NCBI RefSeq assembly: GCF_032460525.1
Contig: NZ_CP135963.1
Location: forward strand, 1,674,001 to 1,738,000
Reading direction: 5' to 3'
DNA length: 64,000 nucleotides
DNA from: Geodermatophilus sp. DSM 44513
Lineage (GTDB): Bacteria; Actinomycetota; Actinomycetes; Mycobacteriales; Geodermatophilaceae
The notes beneath the pieces were generated by a model. That model had not been told where the DNA came from. It searched no databases and saw only the letters and a list, made by a program, of their open reading frames with translations. How positions within the stretch are numbered: position 1 is the first letter of the stretch; each line of letters opens with the position of its first letter. The translations under genes and the position numbers were made by a program. Of this stretch, positions 44,054-50,980 are shown in pieces.

Positions 44054-44329
44054 TCAGTCGCCCGGCCAGTTGCCGGTCAGCTTGGTGAAGCCGCGGGCGC
44101 CGAGCCGGTCGATGGCGGCCTTGGTCGCGGCGAAGATGGCCCCCTGCAGGGCCGCGGCGAGCACGACCTCGCGCATCCGGTACTCGCTCTGCAGGGCGTC
44201 CGGTGCGTCGTCCTCGTCCGACAGGCGCTTCCACACCTGCTTGAACACCGCTCCGGACACGACACCGGCGAGGACGCCGCCGAGCAGGCCGATCGGCCGG
44301 TAGACGAGCTTGGCCCCGGTGCTGCTCAC
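44054..44329 (-). CDS. DUF4235 family small membrane protein
   Basis: 91 residues. KLVYRPIGLLGGVLAGVVSGAVFKQVWKRL forms the first membrane segment (cited as VYRPIGLLGGVLAGVVSG), then an acidic loop DEDDAPDA, and a second hydrophobic segment LAAALQGAIFAATKAAIDRLG. DUF4235 proteins almost always follow DUF3618 and holin-like genes in actinobacteria; function unknown. GTG at 44329 overlaps the DUF3618 stop (GTGA). Confidence 0.9.
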   Translation of the reverse strand: MSSTGAKLVYRPIGLLGGVLAGVVSGAVFKQVWKRLSDEDDAPDALQSEYRMREVVLAAALQGAIFAATKAAIDRLGARGFTKLTGNWPGD

Positions 44330-44793
44330 CGCGTCCTCCTCGCGGCCCGCCGAGCGCGGGTCCGCTCCGCCGTCCGGCGTGCCGCCCGCTTCGCGGCCTT
44401 CCGCGCGGTCCTGCGGGCCGCCTTCTCCGCCGCGGCCTGACGGGCGGCGGCCACCCTGACCTCCCGCTTCGCCCGGCGCGCGGCCCGGCGGCGGTCCCGG
44501 GTGCTGCGCCGCCACACCAGCAGGCCGAGCAGCGCGGCCAGGCCGGCCCCGGCGCCGATGACCGCAGGCGGGTTCTCCCGGTAGGTCTCGACCGCGGTGT
44601 CCCGGGCGCGGAAGGCGCTCTCCCGGGCCCGCTCGGGGACGTCGAGGCGCTGCGACAGCTCGTCGACCGTGCGGCCGAGCTGCTCGCGGGTGGCCTCGAT
44701 GTCGGCCTTGATGGCGTCCGGGTCGTTCGGCGTCGCGCCGCGGGCCGACGTCCGGTCCCGCCCGTCGGCGCCGGAGCTGACTGGTGTGCTCAC
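44326..44793 (-). CDS. DUF3618 family membrane protein
   Basis: 155 residues. N-terminal soluble helix with DPDAIKADIEATREQLGRTV and DELSQRLDVPERARE, the DUF3618 signature, one membrane helix (PAVIGAGAGLAALLGLLVW) near residues 75-95, then a long strongly basic C-terminal tail (many KxAAR/RTARKAAKRAARR units) that could contact phospholipid head groups or nucleic acid. Starts within the last codon of the holin-like gene. Role unknown. Confidence 0.9.
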   Translation of the reverse strand: MSTPVSSGADGRDRTSARGATPNDPDAIKADIEATREQLGRTVDELSQRLDVPERARESAFRARDTAVETYRENPPAVIGAGAGLAALLGLLVWRRSTRDRRRAARRAKREVRVAAARQAAAEKAARRTARKAAKRAARRTAERTRARRAARRTR

Positions 44794-45245
44794 CGGCGTG
44801 CACTCTCCTTCACGGTCGCGATGTCGGCCTTGGTGCTGGCGATGGCCTCGGTGGGCACCGGCGGTGCGCCCTTCTCGACGTCCTTCTTGCCGACCAGCGC
44901 CAGCACGCCGGCGACGGCGAACAGCACCACGGCCACGACGAGGGCGGCGAGCCAGGCGGGCAGCACCAGGGCCAGGGCGAGGACGGCGGCGGCGACCAGG
45001 ACGGCCAGGCCGAGGAAGGCGAACAGCCCGGCACCGCCGAACAGCCCGGCACCGCCGAAGAGCCCGGCGCCGACGCCCAGCCGCTTGGCCTTCTGGGCGA
45101 CCTCCGCCTGCGCGAGCCGGGCCTCGTCGCGCACCAGCCGGCTGACCTGCTCGGTCAGCTGGCCGATGAGCTGGCCGGTCGAGGCGTCCGCGGGGGCGGG
45201 GGGCGGGGTGGGCGCGCGGCTGGCGCCCACCGTGGGGTCGGTCAT
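44790..45245 (-). CDS. Phage-holin-family (DUF1469) membrane protein
   Basis: 151 residues. Amphipathic helix STGQLIGQLTEQVSRLVRDE and ARLAQAEVAQKAKRLGVGAG, then two membrane helices (LAVLVAAAVLALALVLPAWL and AALVVAVVLFAVAGVLALVG). The segment GAGLFG is repeated three times in succession between them. The family name is historical; these genes belong to housekeeping envelope operons and are not prophage. First gene of the operon. C-terminal ADIATVKESARR resembles the DUF3618 N-terminus. Confidence 0.9.
   Translation of the reverse strand: MTDPTVGASRAPTPPPAPADASTGQLIGQLTEQVSRLVRDEARLAQAEVAQKAKRLGVGAGLFGGAGLFGGAGLFAFLGLAVLVAAAVLALALVLPAWLAALVVAVVLFAVAGVLALVGKKDVEKGAPPVPTEAIASTKADIATVKESARR
45021..45074 (-). 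repeat. 18-bp coding tandem repeat, three copies
   Basis: GAACAGCCCGGCACCGCC (plus-strand sense) occurs twice exactly (45021-45056), followed by a third copy with three changes; encodes GAGLFG three times at the edge of the first membrane helix. Confidence 0.9.
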
Positions 45246-45356
45246 CGGTCCTCCGAACCGGGCAGCGGTGTCGAGGTGCTCACATGCCCCCGATGATCGC
45301 CCGGGTAACCCCCTGCCGGCACCCGGGCGTCGCCGCCCGCCCGGCCGCCGAGCACA

Positions 45357-45362
45357 TAGCCT
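45357..45362 (+). promoter_or_regulatory. -10 box of the 70-residue gene
   Basis: TAGCCT ends six bases before the ATG at 45369. Confidence 0.5.
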
Positions 45363-45368
45363 GCGGCC

Positions 45369-45581
45369 ATGAGCTGGTACTGGCGGCTGGAGGACCCCAC
45401 GGGGGCGGTGATGGACCCCGCCGAGGTCGGGGTGGAGGTCCCGCAGGCGGACAACCAGGGTGACGCGGAGTCCTGGCTGGGGGAGAACTGGCGCGGCCTG
45501 CTCGAGCGCGGGGTCGCCACGGTGACCCTGTTCGACGGGGACCGGCGGGTCTACGGCCCGATGGGCCTCGCCCCCGCCTGA
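45369..45581 (+). CDS. Small conserved-looking hypothetical protein
   Basis: 70 residues, acidic, no membrane segment. Reads MSWYWRLEDPTGAVMDPAEV, then QGDAESWLGENWRGLLERGV and a beta-like ATVTLFDGDRRVYGPMGLAP. Well-formed start (TAGCCT box, ATG), stop and immediate terminator hairpin argue for a real monocistronic gene. I do not recognise a domain; similar short proteins occur widely in actinomycetes as far as I recall. Confidence 0.8.
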   Translation: MSWYWRLEDPTGAVMDPAEVGVEVPQADNQGDAESWLGENWRGLLERGVATVTLFDGDRRVYGPMGLAPA

Positions 45582-45608
45582 GCCTCGACCTCCATCGGAG
45601 GTCGAGGC
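45582..45608 (+). terminator. Terminator of the 70-residue gene
   Basis: GCCTCGACCTCC (45582-45593), loop ATC, GGAGGTCGAGGC (45597-45608): a perfect 12-bp stem beginning on the base after the stop codon. Confidence 0.9.
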
Positions 45609-45621
45609 CAGGCGAGGGACG

Positions 45622-45741
45622 GGAACGGCCCCCTCGTAGGGCCCTGCGCCGAGCGGAGATCGGCCCCCTCGCAGGGTCCCGCCGCGAGCCTGCGAGTGAC
45701 GGGGGGCGAGGGGGTCCTTCCTGGGGGGCAGGAAGGTCCTT
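45622..45741 (-). repeat. Stop-codon-associated palindromic element, composite copy after the aldo-keto reductase
   Basis: Minus strand: TGA, three bases, AGGACCTTCCTGCCCCCC (outer left, 45723-45741), then a complete inner element from AGGAAGGACCCCCTCGCC through ACTCGCAGGCTCGCGGCGGG to CCCTGCGAGGGGGCC (45662-45722), then an outer right part ending CCCTACGAGGGGGCCGTTCC (45622-45661). Like the copy at 2441 it reads as one element inside another. Confidence 0.7.
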
Positions 45742-45743
45742 CG

Positions 45744-46727
45744 TCAGCCGCGGGCGGTCTTGGCGGGATCGCGCTCGACCACGTCGCCGAGGACGTCGTC
45801 GATGCGGGCGAGCACGTCGGCGTCGAGGGTGACCCCGGCCGCCGCCACGTTGTCGTGCACCTGCTCCGGCCGCGTCGCCCCGATGATCGCCGCCGCGACG
45901 TTGCGGTTCTGCAGCACCCAGGCGATGGCCAGCTGGGCCATGGACAGGCCCAGGTCGTCGGCGACCGGCCGCAGCTGCTGGACCCGCGTCAGGACGTCGT
46001 CGGTCATGAACCGCTGGATGAACCGGCCGGCGTCCGGGTCGCTGGCCCGGCTCCCCGGCGGCGGCTGCTCACCGGGCACGTACTTGCCGGTCAGCACGCC
46101 CTGTGCCAGCGGCGACCAGACGATCTGCGACACGCCCTCCCGTTCCGAGGTGGGCACGACCTCGGCCTCGATGACCCGCCAGAGCATCGAGTACTGCGGC
46201 TGGTTGCTGATCAGCTGGACGCCGAGGTCGCGGGCCAGGGCGGCGCCCGCGGCGATCTCCTCGGCGTTCCACTCCGAGACGCCGATGTAGAGCACCTTGC
46301 CGGCCCGGACGAGGTCGGCGAAGGCGGTCATCGTCTCCTCCAGCGGCACCGTCGGGTCGTAGCGGTGCGCCTGGTAGAGGTCGACGTAGTCGGTCTGCAG
46401 CCGCCGCAGCGAGGCGTGGCAGCTCTCCACGACGTGCTTGCGGGACAGCCCGCGGTCGTTGTGCCCGGGGCCGGTGGGCCAGTAGACCTTGGTGAAGACC
46501 TCCAGGCCCTCGCGGCGCTGGCCGGCCAGCGCGCGGCCGAGCACCGACTCGGCCCGGGTGCCGGCGTAGACGTCGGCGGTGTCGAAGGTGGTGATGCCGG
46601 CGTCGAGGGCGGCGCGGACGCAGGCCTGGGCCGCGTCCTCCTCGACCTGGCCGCCGTGGGTGAGCCAGTTGCCGTAGGCGATGGCGGAGATGGAGAGGCC
46701 GGAACGGCCCAGTCGTCGGGATTCCAC
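45744..46727 (-). CDS. Aldo/keto reductase
   Basis: 327 residues, NADPH-dependent reductase of the group that includes Kv-beta-like AKRs. The catalytic tetrad is visible: Asp and Tyr in FDTADVYAGTRAESVLG, Lys in FTKVYW, His in YQAHRYDP; the cofactor loop SNQPQYSMLWR and C-terminal IIGATRPEQVHDN fit. Physiological substrate unknown. The GTG at 46727 is supported by TAGCGT eight bases upstream; an earlier in-frame ATG at 46766 would lie inside the palindromic element. Monocistronic, with palindromic elements on both sides. Confidence 0.93.
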   Translation of the reverse strand: MESRRLGRSGLSISAIAYGNWLTHGGQVEEDAAQACVRAALDAGITTFDTADVYAGTRAESVLGRALAGQRREGLEVFTKVYWPTGPGHNDRGLSRKHVVESCHASLRRLQTDYVDLYQAHRYDPTVPLEETMTAFADLVRAGKVLYIGVSEWNAEEIAAGAALARDLGVQLISNQPQYSMLWRVIEAEVVPTSEREGVSQIVWSPLAQGVLTGKYVPGEQPPPGSRASDPDAGRFIQRFMTDDVLTRVQQLRPVADDLGLSMAQLAIAWVLQNRNVAAAIIGATRPEQVHDNVAAAGVTLDADVLARIDDVLGDVVERDPAKTARG

Positions 46728-46735
46728 GCCGTCCG

Positions 46736-46741
46736 ACGCTA
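46736..46741 (-). promoter_or_regulatory. -10 box of the aldo/keto reductase gene
   Basis: TAGCGT on the minus strand, eight bases before the GTG at 46727, directly adjoining the palindromic element at 46744. Confidence 0.45.
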
Positions 46742-46743
46742 GT

Positions 46744-46803
46744 GGAAGGACCCTCCTGCCCCCCACCGCTCGCAGGCTCGCGGCGGGACCCTGCAGGAGG
46801 GCC
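46744..46803 (+). repeat. Stop-codon-associated palindromic element, single copy after DUF3043
   Basis: Plus strand: GGAAGGACCCTCCTGCCCCC, then CACCGCTCGCAGGCTCGCGG, CGGGACCCTGCAGGAGGGCC. Here the right end, not the left, lies next to the stop codon (DUF3043, minus strand, 46806). Arms GGACCCTCCTGC and GCAGGAGGGCC pair. Confidence 0.75.
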
Positions 46804-46805
46804 TC

Positions 46806-47411
46806 TCAGACGCGGGCGCCGAGCGGGACGGTGGCCTTGGGGAACCGCCAGCGGCGCACCATCGTGGCCCGGGTGACGCCGTACCAGACCAGGCTGCGCA
46901 TCTTGTGGTCCTGGCCGGGGAAGCGCTCCAGCACCGCCCTCTTGATCCGCCGGCCGAGCACGAACGAGTCGACGATCATCACGGCGAAGAAGACCAGCCA
47001 GAGGGACACCGAGTAGGAGCGCACCGGCTCGGGCAGGAAGTTGCCGAACAGCACCAGGGCGGCCACGAGCAGGAAGAAGCTGCCGGCGTTGCGGCGGGCG
47101 TCGACGACGTCGCGCACCAGCTTGCGCACCGGGCCGCGGTCGCGGGCCGGCAGGGCGACCTCCTCGCCGCGGGCGGCGCCGGCGCGGGTGGCCCCCCGCG
47201 CGCCCGCCGGCTGCTCCCGCATCCGCTTCCACGCCTCCTTGCGCGTCCGCGGCGGCGGCGGGGGAGGGCCGGGACGGCGGCCCTGGGCCTCGTGGCGCTT
47301 GGGCGTGGGCCGGCCCTTGCCCCCGGCCTTCACGAGCTGCGGGGTCAGGTCTGCGGCGGGGTCGGGCGCGGCCTCGGTGCGGTCCCGGCGCCCGGGCAGG
47401 CGGAGCTTCAC
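46806..47411 (-). CDS. DUF3043 family membrane protein
   Basis: 201 residues. A long basic, Pro-rich N-terminal tail (to about residue 95), then two membrane helices (FFLLVAALVLFGNFLPEPV and LWLVFFAVMIVDSFVLGRRI) and a basic C-terminus, the DUF3043 pattern. These proteins occur only in actinobacteria, next to the erpA-like gene as here. Function unknown. GTG at 47411 chosen because TAGAGT ends seven bases upstream; the GTG at 47420 lies inside that box. Confidence 0.88.
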   Translation of the reverse strand: MKLRLPGRRDRTEAAPDPAADLTPQLVKAGGKGRPTPKRHEAQGRRPGPPPPPPRTRKEAWKRMREQPAGARGATRAGAARGEEVALPARDRGPVRKLVRDVVDARRNAGSFFLLVAALVLFGNFLPEPVRSYSVSLWLVFFAVMIVDSFVLGRRIKRAVLERFPGQDHKMRSLVWYGVTRATMVRRWRFPKATVPLGARV

Positions 47412-47418
47412 GGCCTCC

Positions 47419-47424
47419 ACTCTA
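47419..47424 (-). promoter_or_regulatory. -10 box of the DUF3043 gene
   Basis: TAGAGT on the minus strand, seven bases before the GTG at 47411. Confidence 0.5.
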
Positions 47425-47468
47425 CGGGTGACCCCGCTCGCTCCAGGTCCGCGCGAGCACCGACGCCG

Positions 47469-47474
47469 TACAGT
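47469..47474 (+). promoter_or_regulatory. -10 box of the erpA-like gene
   Basis: TACAGT, predicting a transcript with an untranslated leader of roughly 77 bases, unlike the leaderless neighbours. Confidence 0.4.
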
Positions 47475-47502
47475 GGGAAGAGGCTCCGCTCCGGCGGCGT
47501 TG

Positions 47503-47530
47503 GCCTGCTGCAGGACGTGCCGCAGCAGGC
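47503..47530 (+). promoter_or_regulatory. Leader hairpin ahead of the erpA-like gene
   Basis: GCCTGCTGC (47503-47511) and GCAGCAGGC (47522-47530) form a perfect 9-bp stem with a ten-base loop, ending 27 bases before the ATG and leaving the GGGAGGA ribosome site free. Confidence 0.5.
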
Positions 47531-47557
47531 ACCCTCGAACGTGGGAGGACTTCCAAC

Positions 47558-47905
47558 ATGACGGTGCAGGACACCACGGCCACCGGCGTCATCCTCAGTG
47601 ACCCGGCTGCCGCGAAGGTCAAGGCGCTGCTGGACCAGGAGGGTCGCGACGACCTCCGCCTGCGCATCGCCGTCCAGCCCGGCGGTTGCTCAGGCCTGCG
47701 CTACCAGCTCTTCTTCGACGAGCGGTTCCTCGACGGCGACCAGACCTTCGAGTTCGGTGGCGTCGAGGTCATCGTCGACCGGATGAGCGGCCCGTACCTC
47801 GGGGGCGCGGTGATCGACTTCGTGGACTCGATCGAGAAGCAGGGCTTCACGATCGACAACCCGAACGCGGGCAGCTCCTGCGCCTGCGGCGACAGCTTCA
47901 GCTAG
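47558..47905 (+). CDS. erpA: HesB/IscA/ErpA family iron-sulfur cluster insertion protein
   Basis: 115 residues. A-type iron-sulfur carrier that passes clusters to apo-enzymes. The three conserved Cys are present: one in QPGGCSGLRYQLFFDE and two in SSCACGDSF at the C-terminus. GGGAGGA precedes the ATG. In Mycobacterium the equivalent gene (Rv2204c from memory) sits in the same block near asnB. Possible clients in this window are lipA and the Rieske protein, which is inference. Confidence 0.95.
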   Translation: MTVQDTTATGVILSDPAAAKVKALLDQEGRDDLRLRIAVQPGGCSGLRYQLFFDERFLDGDQTFEFGGVEVIVDRMSGPYLGGAVIDFVDSIEKQGFTIDNPNAGSSCACGDSFS

Positions 47906-47911
47906 CGGGAG

Positions 47912-47970
47912 GGCCCCTCCGCAGAGGGGCCTGGTCGGAGGCCCGGTCCCCCTCGGGGGGCCGGGCCTCC
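47912..47970. terminator. Two hairpins between erpA-like gene and asnB
   Basis: First GGCCCCTC (47912-47919) with GAGGGGCC (47924-47931); then GGAGGCCCGG (47937-47946) with CCGGGCCTCC (47961-47970) extended by an inner five-G/five-C stem. The symmetric second hairpin can stop transcription from both convergent genes. Confidence 0.85.
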
Positions 47971-47981
47971 GTCGTCTCCGG

Positions 47982-49913
47982 CTACAGCCGGACGGGGTAG
48001 ACCGTCTCCGGGACGTCGGGGGTGATGCGCTGCTCGACGAAGACGCCGTGCCAGACCATGAAGACCAGCAGCGTCCACAGCTTGCGGGACAGGTCCACCG
48101 GCGAGCCGGCCCGCTGGTTGTCCCGGTGCTCGTCGAGCATCCACAGCACCTGCCGGCGGTCCAGCCACTCGTCGGTCTGGCTGTCCTCGACCACCTGCCG
48201 CGCCCAGTCGTGCAGGTCCTCGGCCAGCCAGTGCCGGGTGGGCACCGGGAAGCCGAGCTTGCGCCGGTTGAGCACGTGCGGCGGCACGACCTGCTCCAGC
48301 GCCCGGCGCAGCGCGTACTTCGTCGTCTCCTTCGTGACGCGCTGGCCGACCGGCAGCGTGCCGGCCACCGCGAACACCTCGGGGTCCAGGAACGGCACCC
48401 GCAGCTCGAGGGAGTTGGCCATGGTCATCTTGTCGGCCTTGACCAGGATGTCGCCGCGCAGCCAGGTGAACAGGTCGACGTACTGCATGGCGGTCACGTC
48501 GTCGTAACCGGCCGCGCGGGTGCGCTCGTAGAGCTCCCGGGTGACCGCGACGTGGGACAGGTCGGGGTCGCGCCGCTCGAGGAAGCCGAGCTCGGAGTCG
48601 CGGAAGATGCGGGCGTTGCCGTAGTAGCGCTGTTCCAGCGGGATGGACCCGCGGCGCAGCAGGTCCTTGCCGCGCATGCCCTCGGGCAGCCGCGCCGACA
48701 GCGCGCCCAGCGCCCGGCGGACGCCGCCGGGCAGCCGGTCGAAGGCGGCCAGCGACAGCGGTTCCCGGTAGATGTTGTAGCCGCCGAACAGCTCGTCGGC
48801 GCCCTCGCCGGACAGCACCACCTTGACGTGCTTGCGCGCCTCGCGGGCGACGAAGTACAGCGGCACGAGTGCGGGGTCGGCGACCGGGTCGTCGAGGTAC
48901 CAGACGACCAGCGGGATGGCGGCGGCGAACTCCTCGGGCGTCACGACCTTGGTGACGTGCTCGACACCGATGGCGGCCGCCGACTCCGCGGCGACGTCGA
49001 TCTCGGAGAACCCCTGCCGCTCGAAGCCGACCGTGAAGGTCATCAGGTCGGGGTTGTACCGCTTGGCCAGCGCCGCGATCGCGGTGGAGTCGATGCCGCC
49101 GGACAGGAACGACCCGACGGTGACGTCGGCGCGCATGTGCACCCGCACGGAGTCGTCGAGCACCTGGGCGATCCGGTCGTAGAGGCCCTGCTGCTCCTCC
49201 GGCGCGACCGGCCGGACGGGGAAGGAGGGGTGGAAGTAGCGGGAGGTGTGCAGCTCGCCGTCCACCACGGTGAAGCTGGTGCCGCTCTCGATCCGCCGGA
49301 TGCCGCGGTGCAGCGTCGCGGGCTCGGGCACGTACTGCAGCGTCAGGTAGTGCTGCAGGGACGCCGAGTCCACCCCGCCGGCGCTGTCGGTGCCGCCGAG
49401 CAGCTCCAGCACGGCCTTCTTCTCTGAGCTCACGACCAGCGCGCCGTCGGCCAGGCGGGCGGTGAACAGCGGCTTGATGCCGAACGGGTCGCGCGCGCCG
49501 AACGCCGTCCCGGTGCGGGTGTCCCAGATGACGAAGGCGAACATGCCGCGCAGCCGCCGGACGACGTCCTGGCCCCAGTAGTGGTAGCCGGCGACGATCG
49601 CCTCGGTGTCGCCCTCGGTGCTGAACCGGGCGCCCAGCGCCGCGAGCTCCTGGCGCAGCTCGACGTAGTTGTAGATCTCGCCGTTGAAGACGATCCGGTA
49701 GCGGCCGTCGGCGTAGGGCATCGGCTGGTGGCTGTGCTCGATGTCGATGAACGACAGCCGGTTGAAGCCGAAGGCGACCCGCGCGTCGCTCCAGACCTGG
49801 GTCTCGTCGGGACCGCGGTGCCGCAGGCAGTGCAGGGCCTCCTGCACCTCCTTGACCCGGGTGTCGTCGACGCGGTCGGCGTCGGTGGACAGGTAGGCGA
49901 GCAGGCCGCACAT
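47982..49913 (-). CDS. asnB: Asparagine synthetase (glutamine-hydrolysing)
   Basis: 643 residues. Class II glutaminase domain with the nucleophilic Cys2 (MCGLLAYLS) and FNGEIYNYVELR, followed by the synthetase domain with the ATP pyrophosphatase loop FLSGGIDSTAIAAL and LSGEGADELFGGYNIY. Converts aspartate and glutamine to asparagine and glutamate; some actinobacterial homologues instead amidate cell-wall diaminopimelate (LtsA/AsnB), which is possible here given the length over 640 residues. 55 bases downstream of the DUF3817 gene in the same direction. Confidence 0.94.
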   Translation of the reverse strand: MCGLLAYLSTDADRVDDTRVKEVQEALHCLRHRGPDETQVWSDARVAFGFNRLSFIDIEHSHQPMPYADGRYRIVFNGEIYNYVELRQELAALGARFSTEGDTEAIVAGYHYWGQDVVRRLRGMFAFVIWDTRTGTAFGARDPFGIKPLFTARLADGALVVSSEKKAVLELLGGTDSAGGVDSASLQHYLTLQYVPEPATLHRGIRRIESGTSFTVVDGELHTSRYFHPSFPVRPVAPEEQQGLYDRIAQVLDDSVRVHMRADVTVGSFLSGGIDSTAIAALAKRYNPDLMTFTVGFERQGFSEIDVAAESAAAIGVEHVTKVVTPEEFAAAIPLVVWYLDDPVADPALVPLYFVAREARKHVKVVLSGEGADELFGGYNIYREPLSLAAFDRLPGGVRRALGALSARLPEGMRGKDLLRRGSIPLEQRYYGNARIFRDSELGFLERRDPDLSHVAVTRELYERTRAAGYDDVTAMQYVDLFTWLRGDILVKADKMTMANSLELRVPFLDPEVFAVAGTLPVGQRVTKETTKYALRRALEQVVPPHVLNRRKLGFPVPTRHWLAEDLHDWARQVVEDSQTDEWLDRRQVLWMLDEHRDNQRAGSPVDLSRKLWTLLVFMVWHGVFVEQRITPDVPETVYPVRL

Positions 49914-49968
49914 GGCGAGGGGTCTCCGGGAGGTCGATCGTGTGCCGGCGGTCGGTGCCGCGGCAGGG

Positions 49969-50337
49969 TCAGACGCGCTGGCCGGCGCGGGTCGTGCGGG
50001 TCGCGTGGCGCTCGGCGACGAAGGACAGGATCGGGACGGTTCCGGCCACCAGGGTGAGAACCGTGCCGCGCAACGTCCAGGAGGCGCGCAGGGCGAGGTC
50101 GCACGCGGTCAGGAAGAAGACGAAGTACAGCCAGCCGTGCAGGGTGCCGAGCACCTCGGCCGGCTGGGCGACGCCGCCCAGGTACTTGACCGGGACGGCG
50201 ACGAGCACCAGGGCGACGAGCAGCACGCCGACGACCCAGGCCATAACCCGGTAGCGGGTCAGCGCGGCGGGGACGTCGCGTCCCACCCGTCGGGCCAGCG
50301 CGCGGGGCAGCCGCGACGCCGCCGCCGGTTCAGCCAC
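49969..50337 (-). CDS. DUF3817 family membrane protein
   Basis: 122 residues with three membrane helices: TRYRVMAWVVGVLLVALVLV, HGWLYFVFFLTACDLALRAS and TVLTLVAGTVPILSFVAERH, the standard DUF3817 pattern including the YRVMAW and HGWLYF motifs. Related to integral membrane proteins often linked with cytochrome oxidase genes; function unknown. Its GTG lies eight bases inside the end of the upstream membrane protein gene, indicating coupling. Confidence 0.9.
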   Translation of the reverse strand: MAEPAAASRLPRALARRVGRDVPAALTRYRVMAWVVGVLLVALVLVAVPVKYLGGVAQPAEVLGTLHGWLYFVFFLTACDLALRASWTLRGTVLTLVAGTVPILSFVAERHATRTTRAGQRV

Positions 50338-50692
50338 GGTCGGCCCGCTGCCGCAGCGCCTTCTCGTTGAGCTCGGCGAGGTAGGCGTTGTAGGCGGCCA
50401 GCTCGGGGTCGCCGGAGGTGTCGATGCGCGGCTTCTGGTAGAGCACCACGGCGCTGCCCGGCTCGTCCTCGTCGGGGTCCCGGTGGACCTCCTCGCGGCA
50501 CATGCGCACGTAGAACCACAGGCCCATGAAGCCGTACAGCGGCCACTGCAGCGCGTAGCTCCAGTTGACCGCTCCGCCGCCGGCCTCGGCCTTGGTCAGC
50601 TGCCAGTGGCCGAGGTAGAAGGTGGCCACGAACAGGGCGGCCACGACCAGGTGCGCGAGCACCCAGCGGGGGGTCAGCAGCCGGGACAGCAC
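50330..50692 (-). CDS. Two-helix membrane protein next to cytochrome oxidase genes
   Basis: 120 residues. First helix TPRWVLAHLVVAALFVATFY leading into LGHWQLTKAE, which recalls the opening LGxWQxxR segment of SURF1 oxidase-assembly proteins; second helix SYALQWPLYGFMGLWFYVRM; then a cytoplasmic acidic tail. Only the first helix resembles SURF1, so it is at most a distant relative. The GTG at 50692 has TAGAGT seven bases upstream. Divergent from ctaC across 288 bases, so an oxidase-related role is plausible but unproven. Confidence 0.75.
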   Translation of the reverse strand: MLSRLLTPRWVLAHLVVAALFVATFYLGHWQLTKAEAGGGAVNWSYALQWPLYGFMGLWFYVRMCREEVHRDPDEDEPGSAVVLYQKPRIDTSGDPELAAYNAYLAELNEKALRQRADRG

Positions 50693-50699
50693 GGCCTCG

Positions 50700-50705
50700 A
50701 CTCTA
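50700..50705 (-). promoter_or_regulatory. -10 box of the two-helix membrane protein gene
   Basis: TAGAGT on the minus strand, seven bases before the GTG at 50692. Confidence 0.5.
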
Positions 50706-50980
50706 ACCGCCGGGGGACCCGTCCCGGGCTGTCCGTGAGCCAGGCCACCGTGGTCCCGGGTACCGGCCCCGGCGCCCCCGGGCGGTCGGGGCGCCGTCCT
50801 CCTCCGGGCGCCCCGGAGCCACCCCGTCGCCGTCGTGTCTCCGGTCGCCGGCCGCCGTGCGGGGTCGGATACCCTCGCCGCAGACTGTGGTCGGCACAGG
50901 CGCCGTTCGCCGGGTACGGGCCCGAGGGCTCCCGGCGAGACCGTCCGGTGCTCCGGACGAGGACGAGGAGGCAGCGAGCA

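Noticed and set aside
44790..45245. Phage holin gene as a sign of prophage
   Set aside because: The family name is historical. The gene belongs to a conserved envelope operon, with no integrase, capsid or lysis genes nearby.
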